DNA from: Nonomuraea wenchangensis
Lineage (GTDB): Bacteria > Actinomycetota > Actinomycetes > Streptosporangiales > Streptosporangiaceae
DNA length: 64,000 bases
Assembly (NCBI RefSeq): GCF_900111685.1
Contig: NZ_FOHX01000002.1
Coordinates: forward strand, 493,869 to 557,868
Reading direction: 5' to 3'
A program made the translations under genes and the position numbers. The first letter of the stretch is position 1. Every line of letters begins with the position of its first letter. Below are positions 15,343 to 24,152 of this stretch, piece after piece. The notes beneath the pieces are model-generated. The model was not told the DNA's origin. It saw only the letters and a list, made by a program, of their open reading frames with translations, and made no database searches.

Positions 15343-15658
15343 TGAGGACCTCCATGGTGTTGGGACATCCCCAGCTTCGCACGAGGTCCCTTACGACGCG
15401 AAACCGGCGTCAATCTTGCTCCTGACGGCGCGGCTCCGCGGAGTCAGGGTCGAGGTCTACAAGATGTGGCCGGCCAGGTGCCGGCCGGCGGCTCGGTGCT
15501 CGACCTGGGCGCGGGCTGGAGGAGGTCAAGGCCGTGTCCTCAGCCGCTTCCTGACGACCCCGCGCACCGGGTAAAGGGGAACCGTTCTGTTCGTGGTGTT
15601 GGGTTGAGGTGCTAGCGGATACAAATCCCGACATGGTGGACATATCACCTGGACAGGC
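15343..15658. other. Intergenic region with hairpin and possible methyltransferase relic
   Basis: A 316-base gap between divergent genes. It holds a hairpin at 15421-15448 (CCTGAC/GTCAGG outside, CGCGG-CT-CCGCG inside). In the plus frame beginning 15463 the segment reads DVAGQVPAGGSVLDLGAG, strikingly like motif I of SAM-dependent methyltransferases, but it soon runs out of frame and has no start. The remainder should hold promoters for both flanking genes; none is clear. Confidence 0.4.
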
Positions 15659-16654
15659 ATGAGTATCCTCGGCCTGGACCTGGCAGTGGATCTGGGGGCC
15701 GCGCGCACCCGGATCTACGTCAAGCGCAAGGGCATCGTCCTGGACGAGCCCTCCGCCGTCGTCCGCGACGCCAGGACAGGCAAGATCGTGGAGTACGGCG
15801 CGGAGGGCGACCCCGCGGGCGGTCACGAGACCTGCTGGCCCGTCAGCGCGGGCCTGCCGGCCGACGGCGAGCTGACCCGGCGGCTGGTCAGGCACTTCCT
15901 GCGCAAGGTGCACCGGCGGCCCTTCGCGGCCCGTCCACACCTGGTCATGGCGCTGCCGGAGGGCGCCACGCCCATCGACAGGGCGGCGCTGCGGGACGTG
16001 GCCTACGACGCCGAGGCCCGCGGGCTCCTGCTCGTCCCGCACGGGCTCGCGGCGGCACTGGGCGCGGGCGTGCAGGTGAGGGACGGCATCGGGCGGATGG
16101 TCATCGACATCGGGCGGGACGTGGCCCGCGTGGCCGTCCTGTCCCACGGCGCGGTGGTGGCCTCGGCGACGGTGCCCGTCGGGGGCCGGGCCATGAACCT
16201 CGCCATCGCCCGCATGGTCGAGCGCGAGCACGGGCTGCTGCTCGACGAGGCCGAGGCGGAGGAGGCCAAGCGCCGGGCCGGCACCGACTGGAAGCCGCTG
16301 CAGCGGCACGTGACGGTCCAGGGGCGGGACGCCGAGACGGGCAGGGAGCGGGTCGTGTCGCTGCCCGTACAGCTCATCTACGAGGCGACGCGGCAGCCGG
16401 TCGAGGCCATCGTGCGGGCCGCCGTCGGGACCGTCGAGGGGTGCCCTCCCGAGCTGGTGGCCGACCTCGGGGAGCGCGGCGCGGTGCTGGTGGGGGGCGG
16501 CGCGCTGCTGCGCGGCCTGGGCCGGCGGCTGCGCGCGGCGCTGTGCATGCCGGTACGGCGGGCGGAGCGGCCTCTGTACTCGGTGGCACTCGGGCTCGGC
16601 CGTTGCGTGGAGGACCACCACCTGGTCAACCGGCTCAAGTCGATCATCCGCTGA
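15659..16654 (+). CDS. Divergent MreB-like actin-family protein
   Basis: 331 residues, slightly shorter than MreB. DLGAARTRIYVKRKGIVLDE (11-30) matches the phosphate-1 start of MreB, and VLVGGGALLRGL (276-287) the adenosine motif. The phosphate-2 loop, normally DIGGGT-EVAV, reads DIGRDVARVAV (150-160), so two glycines and the Thr are lost. The catalytic region is therefore doubtful and the protein may bind nucleotide weakly or act as a regulator of a true MreB or Mbl. Solo gene, no mreC/mreD neighbours. Confidence 0.8.
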   Translation: MSILGLDLAVDLGAARTRIYVKRKGIVLDEPSAVVRDARTGKIVEYGAEGDPAGGHETCWPVSAGLPADGELTRRLVRHFLRKVHRRPFAARPHLVMALPEGATPIDRAALRDVAYDAEARGLLLVPHGLAAALGAGVQVRDGIGRMVIDIGRDVARVAVLSHGAVVASATVPVGGRAMNLAIARMVEREHGLLLDEAEAEEAKRRAGTDWKPLQRHVTVQGRDAETGRERVVSLPVQLIYEATRQPVEAIVRAAVGTVEGCPPELVADLGERGAVLVGGGALLRGLGRRLRAALCMPVRRAERPLYSVALGLGRCVEDHHLVNRLKSIIR

Positions 16655-16672
16655 CTCCGCCCGTCCCGCCCG

Positions 16673-16696
16673 GGCCCCTGCCGAAGGCGCGGGGCC
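16673..16696 (+). terminator. Possible terminator after the MreB-like gene
   Basis: GGCCCC (16673-16678) and GGGGCC (16691-16696) can pair around a 12-base loop just after the stop codon. No T-run; modest support. Confidence 0.35.
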
Positions 16697-16714
16697 TCAG
16701 GTAAGGTCCGGAAC

Positions 16715-17149
16715 ATGCGTACCCGCCGTTACGCAGCCTCCGTGGCGCTCGTCTGCGCCGCGGCGATCAGCGCGTGCACGGCGGGCCGTGGCCTTCCGAC
16801 GCTCGACGAGGCCACCAGCCGGCTCGTCGCCGACGCCGACCTCCTCCTCGACTCCTCCGGCCTGCGCCGCTCCGCGCCGCAGCGGATCGACGACGGCGCC
16901 TGCGTGCCCGGCGAGGTACGCGGATCGCTGCGGGCGGAGAGCGAGCGGGTGGACGCCTCCTCCGGCCTGCGGGAGAAGCTCCAGGCCATGGGCTACGACG
17001 AGATCGCCGACGACCTGGACCTGCGCGACGGCCGCCAGGACGTGACGGTGCTGCGCGACCCCAGGACGTTGCTGACGTTCGAGCTGACCGTCGCCCGCGG
17101 CACGGGCGTCCGCCTGGTCGGCACGACCACCTGCTACGCGGCCTCCTGA
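16715..17149 (+). CDS. Hypothetical lipoprotein
   Basis: 144 residues. The N-terminus RTRRYAASVALVCAAAISAC is a lipoprotein signal peptide with lipobox Cys21. The mature domain has three more cysteines? only Cys at GACVPGE near residue 63 and TTCYAAS at the C-terminus are clear, and these could form a disulfide. Alternating short strands suggest a small alpha+beta domain. No family recognised. Convergent with the exporter operon. Confidence 0.75.
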   Translation: MRTRRYAASVALVCAAAISACTAGRGLPTLDEATSRLVADADLLLDSSGLRRSAPQRIDDGACVPGEVRGSLRAESERVDASSGLREKLQAMGYDEIADDLDLRDGRQDVTVLRDPRTLLTFELTVARGTGVRLVGTTTCYAAS

Positions 17150-17150
17150 G

Positions 17151-17168
17151 CCCCGTCTTCTCACGGGG
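17151..17168. terminator. Short bidirectional terminator
   Basis: CCCCGT (17151-17156) and ACGGGG (17163-17168) form a 6-bp stem between the stops of the lipoprotein and permease genes. Confidence 0.5.
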
Positions 17169-18372
17169 TGGAGAGGGCCTCGGTCGGCGAGAGGCGCGAG
17201 GCCCGTACGGCCGGATAGAGCCCCGCCACCGCGCCGATCGCCAGCGTCGCCACGAGGCCGCCCGCCGTCGCCCAGGCGGGCACCACCGGGGGCCAGCCGC
17301 TGTAGAGCGCGTACCCCGTGGTCACCGCCGTGCCCAGCAGGACGCCGCCGGCCCCGCCGAGCAGCGACAGGAGCAGCGACTCCGCCAGGAACTGCGTACG
17401 GACCTGCCCCCTGGTCGCCCCCAGCGATCGGCGCAGGCCGATCTCGGCCCGGCGCTCCAGGACGGAGATGACCATCGTGTTGGCCACGCCGACCCCGCCC
17501 ACCAGCAGCGCCACCGCGCCCACGCCCAGCAGGAGGCCGGCGAAGGCCTGGCTGGTGGCCTGCTTGGCGGCCAGCGCGTCGGACGGGCGGGAGACGTCCA
17601 CCTCGTTCGGCGCCTCCGGGTTGGCGGTGCCGGCCAGGACCTCGCGTACCGCCTCCAGCCCGGCCTCCTCCGCGCGGGTGTAGAGGGTCGTCGGATGCCC
17701 GTCGAAGCCCAGCCGCTTCTCCGCGACCGGCCAGCCGACCAGCACGCCGTTGTCGAGGTCGGTGGCGAGGGCCACCGGGTTCAGCACGCCGACCACGGTG
17801 AAGCGCACGCCGCCGACGACGACCTGCGTGTCCGGGCCGGCCGCGCCGACGCCGAGCCGCCGCGCCGCCGACGCGCCGAGCACGGCGGCGGGATGGCGCT
17901 CGGTGGCCGCGTTGAGCCAGATGCCGTCGCGCAGGGTCGCGCCGATCGTGGCGGGCAGGTCGAGGCGGGCCGCGTACGTGCTGAGCCCGCCGGTCTGGAC
18001 CTCGGGGATCCGCTCGGAGCGGTAGACCTTCGCCTCGGGGATCTTGCCGACCGACGAGACCGCCTGCACCGGCCCGACGCGCTCGATCATGGCCTCGGCC
18101 TCCACCGGCAGCCGTGCCGCCTCCCCCGTCAGCGTGTTGCCGGCGGAGACCGTGAGCAGGTTGGTGCCGAGGGCGGAGAGCGTACGGTCGAGCTCGGCCC
18201 CGGAGGAGGACGAGAGCCCGACCACGCCGACCATGGCCGCGATCCCGATGGCGATGCCCAGCGCGGACAGGAACGCCCGCAGCGGGCGGGTGCGCAGGCC
18301 GACCGCGCCGACCCGCACGACGTCCCCCGGCCGCATCCTGGCGGGCGCCGGCGGCGTCCTCACCGGCATCAT
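17161..18372 (-). CDS. MacB-like ABC transporter permease (FtsX family)
   Basis: 403 residues. One N-terminal helix (ALGIAIGIAAMVGVVGLS, about 38-55), a large extracytoplasmic domain, then three C-terminal helices in the FtsX order (about 280-390). The coupling segment MVISVLERRAEIGLRRSLGA is the typical MacB pattern. Last of a four-gene operon, overlapping the ATPase gene by four bases. With the adaptor and ATPase it should form a tripartite-like exporter or a peptide-sensing/resistance transporter of Gram-positives. Confidence 0.88.
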   Translation of the reverse strand: MMPVRTPPAPARMRPGDVVRVGAVGLRTRPLRAFLSALGIAIGIAAMVGVVGLSSSSGAELDRTLSALGTNLLTVSAGNTLTGEAARLPVEAEAMIERVGPVQAVSSVGKIPEAKVYRSERIPEVQTGGLSTYAARLDLPATIGATLRDGIWLNAATERHPAAVLGASAARRLGVGAAGPDTQVVVGGVRFTVVGVLNPVALATDLDNGVLVGWPVAEKRLGFDGHPTTLYTRAEEAGLEAVREVLAGTANPEAPNEVDVSRPSDALAAKQATSQAFAGLLLGVGAVALLVGGVGVANTMVISVLERRAEIGLRRSLGATRGQVRTQFLAESLLLSLLGGAGGVLLGTAVTTGYALYSGWPPVVPAWATAGGLVATLAIGAVAGLYPAVRASRLSPTEALSTP

Positions 18373-19079
18373 CGGGTCACCCGCCCCTCCGTCGCGAGGA
18401 CGCCCGCGGCGGAGTCGGCGACGATCCGGCCGTCGCGCATGCTCACCTGCCGGGGCAGGCTGCCCGCGATCTCGTGGTCGTGCGTGATGATCACGATGGT
18501 CGTGCCGGCCGCGTTGAGCTCGCGCAGCAGGTCCATCACGCCCGCGCCGGACACCGAGTCCAGCGCGCCGGTCGGCTCGTCGGCCAGCAGGAGCGGCGGC
18601 TCGCCGGCCACCGCGCGGGCGATCGCGACCCGCTGGCGCTCCCCGCCGGACAGCTCGTGCGGCTCGTGGTCCAGGCGATGCCCCAGCCCCACGCGTTCCA
18701 GCGCGTCGGCGGCCCGGCGGCGGCGTTCGGACCGGCGCAGGCCCGTGTAGAGGAGCCCGTCGGCCACGTTGTCCAGCGCGGGTACCCTGGCGGCCAGGTG
18801 GAAGTGCTGGAAGACGAAGCCGATCGTGGTCGCGCGCAGCGCCGACAGCCGGCCGTCGGAGAGCGCCGCCACGTCGTGGCCGTCGAGGCGGACGGCGCCG
18901 GAGGTCGGCCGGTCGAGGGTGCCGACGACGTTGAGCAGCGTGGACTTGCCCGACCCCGACGGGCCGACGACCGCGACCAGCTCGCCGTGCTCGACGCGCA
19001 GCGACACCGCGCGCAGCGCCGCCACCCCGCCGGGGTAGGCGCGGGACACCTCCGTCAGGGCGATCATCGGGTACGTCAT
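18369..19079 (-). CDS. MacB/LolD-type ABC transporter ATPase
   Basis: 236 residues. Walker A GPSGSGKST near residue 40, Q-loop FVFQHFHL near 88, signature LSGGERQR near 142, Walker B LLLADEPTGALD near 162 and the switch His in VIITHD near 196. All catalytic motifs are intact. ATG 19079 overlaps the adaptor stop (ATGA); the long open frame upstream is only the shadow of the adaptor gene. Confidence 0.92.
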   Translation of the reverse strand: MTYPMIALTEVSRAYPGGVAALRAVSLRVEHGELVAVVGPSGSGKSTLLNVVGTLDRPTSGAVRLDGHDVAALSDGRLSALRATTIGFVFQHFHLAARVPALDNVADGLLYTGLRRSERRRRAADALERVGLGHRLDHEPHELSGGERQRVAIARAVAGEPPLLLADEPTGALDSVSGAGVMDLLRELNAAGTTIVIITHDHEIAGSLPRQVSMRDGRIVADSAAGVLATEGRVTR

Positions 19080-20149
19080 CGCGGCATCCCCACGGTCATG
19101 CCCTCGCTCAGCCCCTCGCCCTTGACCTCGACCCGGCCGCCGGAGAACAGGCCGGTCTCGACGGCGACGTACCGGGCCGAGCCGCCCTCGACGACCTGCA
19201 GCCCGAACCCGCCCTCCCGCAGCGCGACCAGCGCCGCGACCGGCACGGTGAGCACGTTCTCGCGCCGCGAGGCGGTGAAGGTGACGTCCACCGCCGCCTT
19301 GTCCAGACCCGCGGCGGCCTTGGCGGCCTTGGCGGACCGCAGGGAGACCAGGGCCTCGACCCGGGTCTCGGGGTCGGCTCCCTGGCCGTCGCCCGGCTTG
19401 ATGACCGTGGCGACCTCGGTGACCGTGCCCGGCACGGTCGTGCCGTCGGGGAGCGTGACCCGGACCTTGGTGCCCTTCCGCGCCATCCGCTGGTCCTCGG
19501 CGTCCAGCTCGGCGGTGACGACCTTGGACGTTCCCGTGTAGGTCAGCACTTTCTGTCCCGGCTGGGCCGGCTGGCCCTTCTCGGCCTCCAGGCTCTCCAC
19601 GCGCACCTTCCCGGGCGCGAACACGACCCGCCCCAGCTCCACCACCCCGGTCTCCTCCAGGCCGCGGTCGGCCTGCCACTCCCTGACGGCCGCGGCCGTG
19701 CCGTAGGTGTACTCGTCGTCCACGGTGAAGCCGTCGTAGCCGAGGCGGCGGAGGTTGCGCTCCAGGTTCGCGACGTCCGCGCCCTCCGTGCCGACCCTGA
19801 GGTCGCGGTAGGCGGGCGTGTCGCCGTACATGAGGGTCACGGGCTGGTCGTCCACGCGGTAGAGCGAGCGGCCCCGGGTGATCCGCGCGCCGCTCGCGGG
19901 CAGCCACGTGATCGTGCCAGGCCGCCGGGCCACGGCGCCGGTGACCGGGCCGTAGCCGAGCTCGCCGTCGGCGTCCACGGTGTCGTCCAGGGTCTGCCTG
20001 GTCACCGGGGTGGTGGCCGGGGGCAGGATCGCGGCCGTGCCGGTCGGGCCGGCGCCGCCCGCCAGCGGGCCGGCGGCGTTGAGCGTGACGAAGGCGCCGC
20101 CCGTGGCGGCCAGTACGACCAGCAGCCCGGCGAACAGGCGGCCTCTCAT
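19076..20149 (-). CDS. MacA/HlyD-like adaptor with peptidoglycan-binding domain
   Basis: 357 residues. A single N-terminal helix (LFAGLLVVLAATGGAFVTL) anchors it. Residues about 100-165 (VGTEGADVANLERNLRRLGY, then AAAVREWQADRGL) are a PG_binding_1 domain inserted in the hairpin, as is common in Gram-positive MacA-like proteins. Beta-barrel segments with KVVTAELDAEDQ and RENVLTVPVAALVA follow. It would link the exporter to the wall. Start ATG 20149 overlaps the lipoprotein stop. Confidence 0.88.
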   Translation of the reverse strand: MRGRLFAGLLVVLAATGGAFVTLNAAGPLAGGAGPTGTAAILPPATTPVTRQTLDDTVDADGELGYGPVTGAVARRPGTITWLPASGARITRGRSLYRVDDQPVTLMYGDTPAYRDLRVGTEGADVANLERNLRRLGYDGFTVDDEYTYGTAAAVREWQADRGLEETGVVELGRVVFAPGKVRVESLEAEKGQPAQPGQKVLTYTGTSKVVTAELDAEDQRMARKGTKVRVTLPDGTTVPGTVTEVATVIKPGDGQGADPETRVEALVSLRSAKAAKAAAGLDKAAVDVTFTASRRENVLTVPVAALVALREGGFGLQVVEGGSARYVAVETGLFSGGRVEVKGEGLSEGMTVGMPR

Positions 20150-20670
20150 CCCAGACCTCCCATGCCGGCCTCGGCCATCTCCTTCTGGCACTTCTCCTGG
20201 GCGGTCTTGAAGTCGGGGTCGTCGCCGACGTCGCGGGTGATGCGCATCATGCCGCCCTCGGGGTCCGGGTACTTCTCGACGCCGTTGTCCCGCATGCACT
20301 GCGCCACCTTGCGCAGCGCCTCGGCGCGCTTGGGGTCGCCGCCGCCCTGGTCCCGCCCGATCGGGGCCCACTCCTTGCACGCCTGCTGGGCCTGCTCGAC
20401 CTTCTCCCTCGGCGTGCCGGGACCGATCTTGAGCATGACGCCCTTGCCCGGCTCGGGGTCGGCCATGTCGATGCCGTGCTCGCGCATGCACTGGGCGTAC
20501 TTGATGCCCTTCTCCTGCGGATCGACGCTCGGCGACGCGCTGGTCGCGGCCTGGGTGCCGGTGACCGACGCCACCTCGGAGCCGCCGTCGTCGCGGGCGG
20601 CGCAGCCGGTCAGGAGCAGGGCGAACGCGACGGGCGCGGCGGCCAGGGCGCTGCGGACTCGTCCTCGCAT
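20146..20670 (-). CDS. Lipoprotein of the MacAB-like operon, with two CMR-x-NG repeats
   Basis: 174 residues. Lipobox LLTGC (Cys about 23). Two similar halves: YAQCMREHGIDMADPEPG and VAQCMRDNGVEKYPDPEGG, each followed by a segment ending in a second Cys (QQACKEW and QEKCQKE), suggesting two small disulfide-linked units. Such proteins occur beside MacA-like adaptors in actinomycetes but have no set function. GGGGGAG precedes the ATG. It is the first gene of the exporter operon. Confidence 0.8.
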   Translation of the reverse strand: MRGRVRSALAAAPVAFALLLTGCAARDDGGSEVASVTGTQAATSASPSVDPQEKGIKYAQCMREHGIDMADPEPGKGVMLKIGPGTPREKVEQAQQACKEWAPIGRDQGGGDPKRAEALRKVAQCMRDNGVEKYPDPEGGMMRITRDVGDDPDFKTAQEKCQKEMAEAGMGGLG

Positions 20671-20737
20671 GAGTGGTCTCCCCCATCTGGTTGGTACGGC
20701 ATGTGGGTGTTCGGAGGGAGATGCAATAGGCCGGGCT

Positions 20738-20755
20738 GTTTCCTCCGCGTTTCCT
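20738..20755. promoter_or_regulatory. Direct repeat, likely response-regulator site
   Basis: GTTTCCT occurs at 20738-20744 and again at 20749-20755, an 11-bp (one helical turn) tandem spacing typical of OmpR-family sites. It lies in the 171-base gap between the divergent exporter operon and two-component genes. Confidence 0.5.
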
Positions 20756-20841
20756 GCGTCCGGCTCCGGCCGCTTACCTCCGCCGAACGCCGTCTGAGTC
20801 ACACTCGGCTCGTAGCCGACAGGAAGGGCCGGAGAGAAGCC

Positions 20842-21498
20842 ATGCGGGTGCTGGTGGTCGAGGACGAGCACGTGCTCGCCGACGCGATAGCCGAGTGGCT
20901 GCGCGAGGAGACGCACGCGGTCGACCTGGCGCACGACGGCGAGGCCGCGCTCGAACGCCTCGCCGTCAACGACTACGACGTGGTCGTGCTGGACCGCGAC
21001 CTGCCGCGCGTGCACGGCGACGACGTGTGCAAGGAGCTGGTGGCCTCCGACTCGGCCGCGCGGGTGCTCATGCTGACCGCCGCGGCCCAGCTCGACGACC
21101 GGGTGACGGGGCTGTCGCTCGGGGCCGACGACTATCTGCCGAAGCCGTTCGCGTTCCCCGAGCTGGCCGCGCGGGTGCTGGCACTCGGCCGGCGCTCGCG
21201 GCCCGCCGCGCCGCCGGTGCTGCGCCGGGCCGGGATCACGCTCGACCCGGCGCGCCGCGAGGTCTTCAGGGACGGGCGGTTCGTGCCGCTGGCGAGGAAG
21301 GAGTTCGCGGTGCTCGCCGAGCTGCTGCGGGCGCAGGGCGGCGTGGTCTCGGCCGAGCACCTGCTGGAGAAGGCGTGGGACGAGCACGCCGACCCGTTCA
21401 CCGGGGCGGTCCGGCTCACCGTGCTCAAGCTGCGCCGCAAGCTCGCCGAGCCGGCCGTGATCGAGACCGTGCAGGGAGTGGGGTACCGCATCGGATGA
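20842..21498 (+). CDS. OmpR-family response regulator
   Basis: 218 residues. The receiver domain has acidic EDE at 7-9, phosphoacceptor Asp51 (VVLDRDLP), Thr in MLTAAA near 78 and Lys in PKPF near 100. The C-terminal winged helix (about 125-218) ends in the usual [11 protein letters not shown]. Its gene overlaps the kinase gene and is divergent from the exporter operon, which it probably controls via the direct repeat between them. Confidence 0.93.
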   Translation: MRVLVVEDEHVLADAIAEWLREETHAVDLAHDGEAALERLAVNDYDVVVLDRDLPRVHGDDVCKELVASDSAARVLMLTAAAQLDDRVTGLSLGADDYLPKPFAFPELAARVLALGRRSRPAAPPVLRRAGITLDPARREVFRDGRFVPLARKEFAVLAELLRAQGGVVSAEHLLEKAWDEHADPFTGAVRLTVLKLRRKLAEPAVIETVQGVGYRIG

Positions 21499-22703
21499 CC
21501 GGACGCTGGAGGCCACGCGGGCCGCGGACGTTGCGGCTGCGGCTCACCCTCGGGTACGGCGCGATCTTCCTGGTGGCCGGGCTGGCCCTGCTCGGGGTGA
21601 CGTACGTGCTGTTCAACCAGCAGCTCACGCGGTCGTTCGAGGAGCGGTTCGCCGCCCCGCCCGGCCGGGCCAAGCAGTTCTTCATCGCCGAGGGCGACAT
21701 ACGGCTCACCGGGGACGCGGCCGTCGAGTGGCTGCGGCGGCAGGAGCTGGAGCTGCGCGGGGCGGCCGGCACCTCGCTGCTCGCGCAGGGCGTGCTCGCG
21801 CTGACCGTGGTCGGCGGGGCGGCGGTGGCGTTCGGATGGGTGGTGGCCGGGCGGATGCTGGCCCCGCTGCACCGCGTCACCGACACCGCCCGCCGGATCG
21901 CCGCCGCCCCCATGGCCGAGCGCGGGCTGCACGAGCGGATCGCGCTGGAGGGCCCGGCGGACGAGGTCAAGCGGCTCGCCGACACCTTCGACACGATGGT
22001 CGAGCGGCTGGACCACTCCTTCGACGGGCAGCGCAGGTTCGTCGCGAACGCCTCCCACGAGCTGCGTACGCCGCTCACGCTCAACCGGGCGCTGGTCGAG
22101 CTGGCCATGCACCGGCGTACGGCCTCGCCGGACGTCAAGGAGCTGGGCGAGAGCCTGCTGGAGATCAACGCCCGGCACGAACGGCTCATCTCGGGCCTGC
22201 TGCTGCTGGCCCGCTCGGAGCAGGAGATCGCCGACCGCTCGCCGGTCGACCTCGCCGACGTGGTGACGCACGTGGTCCGGCAGACGGCCGGCGACGCCGC
22301 CGCGGCCAAGGTCACGGTGTACGAGGTGGCCGGCCAGGCGCCCGTCACCGGGGACGCCCTGCTCCTCGAACGGCTGGTGCACAACCTGGTCGAGAACGGC
22401 ATCAGGTACAACCTGGACGACGGGAGCGGGTGGGTGCGGGTGGTGAGCCGTACCGTGGCGGACGGCGGGGCGCAGGTCGAGGTCAGCAACACCGGGCCGG
22501 AGGTGCCGCCGTACGAGGTGCCGCCGCTCTTCAAGCCCTTCCACCGGCACGGCGCCGAGCGGGTGGTGACGGCGCGCAGCGCGGGGCTCGGGCTGTCGAT
22601 CGTACGCTCGATCGCGGTGGCGCACGGCGGCGACGTGAGCGCCCGCCCCCGCGAGGACGGCGGCCTCGTCGTCACCGCCACCCTCCCCCGCGCCAGCCCA
22701 TGA
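21495..22703 (+). CDS. Sensor histidine kinase
   Basis: 402 residues. Two transmembrane helices (about 18-42 and 96-117) border a short outside region of ~50 residues, then HAMP, an HisKA domain with [10 protein letters not shown] (His about 193) and an ATPase domain with [10 protein letters not shown] (N box) and GLGLSIVRS (G box). The short sensor loop is typical of kinases that sense membrane stress or work with a transporter. ATGA overlap with the regulator gene. Confidence 0.92.
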   Translation: MTGRWRPRGPRTLRLRLTLGYGAIFLVAGLALLGVTYVLFNQQLTRSFEERFAAPPGRAKQFFIAEGDIRLTGDAAVEWLRRQELELRGAAGTSLLAQGVLALTVVGGAAVAFGWVVAGRMLAPLHRVTDTARRIAAAPMAERGLHERIALEGPADEVKRLADTFDTMVERLDHSFDGQRRFVANASHELRTPLTLNRALVELAMHRRTASPDVKELGESLLEINARHERLISGLLLLARSEQEIADRSPVDLADVVTHVVRQTAGDAAAAKVTVYEVAGQAPVTGDALLLERLVHNLVENGIRYNLDDGSGWVRVVSRTVADGGAQVEVSNTGPEVPPYEVPPLFKPFHRHGAERVVTARSAGLGLSIVRSIAVAHGGDVSARPREDGGLVVTATLPRASP

Positions 22704-22711
22704 CCGGCTTG

Positions 22712-23038
22712 TCAGGCCCCGCCGAGCAGCGCCCGCAGCGTCGCGTCGGCCCGCCCGGCCTCGACGGTGACAATATCGTAGGCCGCCACGCCCGCCGTCG
22801 CGAACGGATCCTCGGCCGCCGCCCGCTCGACCCGCTCCCGGTCGCCGACGGCGAGGATCACACCGCCGAGGTCGTCCGGCACCGTCTGTCCGGACAGCAG
22901 GAACGTTCCGTCGGCATGCCACCGCCTGAGGTAGGCGACATGGCCGGGGACGTGCGGGGCGACCTCGGCGGACGACGCGGTGTAACGCACCAGCAGCACG
23001 TGCAGCACCGGCGGGCTCTCATCTGGTCGATCACTCAC
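22712..23038 (-). CDS. YciI-like (YCII) protein
   Basis: 108 residues. The pattern [20 protein letters not shown], then GGVILAV and [17 protein letters not shown], is that of the YCII superfamily, with the conserved His and Asp pair. These proteins are ferredoxin-like; some act on chlorinated or dicarbonyl compounds, most are uncharacterised. GTG 23038 is chosen as it follows GGGAGAAAGG; the longer frame is antisense to the next gene. Confidence 0.8.
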   Translation of the reverse strand: MSDRPDESPPVLHVLLVRYTASSAEVAPHVPGHVAYLRRWHADGTFLLSGQTVPDDLGGVILAVGDRERVERAAAEDPFATAGVAAYDIVTVEAGRADATLRALLGGA

Positions 23039-23167
23039 CTCGGTCGCCTTTCTCCCTCGCGTCTCACGTTGCGCGGGCACCACCCTGCCAGGCCGGGCCG
23101 ACAGAATCGGGGTACCGGGTCCGGGGTGCGGGTAGTGATCGCGGAAACGCACGGGAGGAAGTCGCTC

Positions 23168-23596
23168 ATGTCCGCTCCCTCGATCCCCCGCTTCCACCTG
23201 GCCGTGCCCGTCGACGATCTCGACGCCGCCCGGCACTTCTACGGCGAGCTCATCGGCTGCGCCCAGGGCCGCAGCTCCGACAGGTGGATCGACTGGAACC
23301 TGCACGGGCACCAGTTCGTCACCCACCTCGCGCCCAGCACCGCCGGGGAACGGGCGCGCAACCCGGTGGACGGGCACGACGTGCCGGTGCCGCATTTCGG
23401 GCTGATCCTGACGATCCCGGAGTTCCACCGGCTGGCGGAGCGGTTCCGCGCGGCCGGCGTCACGTTCGTCATCGAGCCTTACCTGCGCTTCCCGGGCCTG
23501 CCGGGCGAGCAGTGGACGATGTTCCTGCTCGACCCGGCGGGCAACGCCCTGGAGTTCAAGGCGTTCGCCGACGACACGCAGATCTTCGCGGTCTAG
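23168..23596 (+). CDS. VOC family (glyoxalase/extradiol dioxygenase-like) protein
   Basis: 142 residues. [20 protein letters not shown] begins a vicinal oxygen chelate module; [16 protein letters not shown] and [16 protein letters not shown] complete the paired beta-alpha units, with His10 and Glu near 131 as the metal ligands. It resembles the COG3565 dioxygenase-like group. GGGAGGAAG lies before the ATG. Substrate unknown. Confidence 0.87.
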   Translation: MSAPSIPRFHLAVPVDDLDAARHFYGELIGCAQGRSSDRWIDWNLHGHQFVTHLAPSTAGERARNPVDGHDVPVPHFGLILTIPEFHRLAERFRAAGVTFVIEPYLRFPGLPGEQWTMFLLDPAGNALEFKAFADDTQIFAV

Positions 23597-23689
23597 CCGC
23601 TCGTCCGCTCAACGGGCGCTCCACAGGTTCTCAACATCGGCCTGGCTACCTTCGCGGTGTCCAGTACGACGAGCACCAAGGAGAACCCG

Positions 23690-24139
23690 ATGCGAACGCT
23701 CAACACGATGGTCCTCGGTGCGGCGGTCGCCGCCGCGGCTCTGACCGCCGGCGCCCCCGCCCAGGCCGCCACTCGGACCGCCGCCCAGACCTCCGCCACC
23801 ACGGCCGCCGCGGCGACCAGCACCGCGGCGGCGTCCTGCAGCCAGGTGCGCGTGTACCGTCCGGAGATGCGCAAGGGACACGTGGCCGCGACCGGCTGGG
23901 CGATCGGCTGCTCCCGCAACCAGGAAATCAAGATCATGCTCCAGCGCAAGCGCTGGTGGGGCTGGCAGCAGATCTCCAGCGCCTCCTGGTATGGCGCCGG
24001 CAAGAAGACGCTGTACAAGGGCTGCAAGCGGGGCACCACCTTCACCTACCGCCTGCAGGGCCAGGTCAGGTACTACGCCGGCAGCAAGTACGTCGTCCAC
24101 AACGGCTACAGCCCCAAGATGCGCGCGAAGTGCCCGTGA
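23690..24139 (+). CDS. Small secreted protein, unknown family
   Basis: 149 residues. Signal peptide with AQA cleavage near residue 27, then an Ala/Thr-rich stretch of ~25 residues and a compact basic domain with four Cys (SCSQVRVYRP, AIGCSRNQE, YKGCKRGTT and AKCP at the end), probably two disulfides. The domain is Trp- and Tyr-rich (RKRWWGWQQ). ATG 23690 follows AAGGAG. No family recognised; an extracellular binding protein is possible. Confidence 0.75.
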   Translation: MRTLNTMVLGAAVAAAALTAGAPAQAATRTAAQTSATTAAAATSTAAASCSQVRVYRPEMRKGHVAATGWAIGCSRNQEIKIMLQRKRWWGWQQISSASWYGAGKKTLYKGCKRGTTFTYRLQGQVRYYAGSKYVVHNGYSPKMRAKCP

Positions 24140-24152
24140 CCCGCTCGATCGG

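Noticed and set aside
16715..17149. A role of the lipoprotein in the neighbouring MacAB-like exporter
   Set aside because: It is on the opposite strand, convergent, with a terminator between; nothing links it to the exporter.
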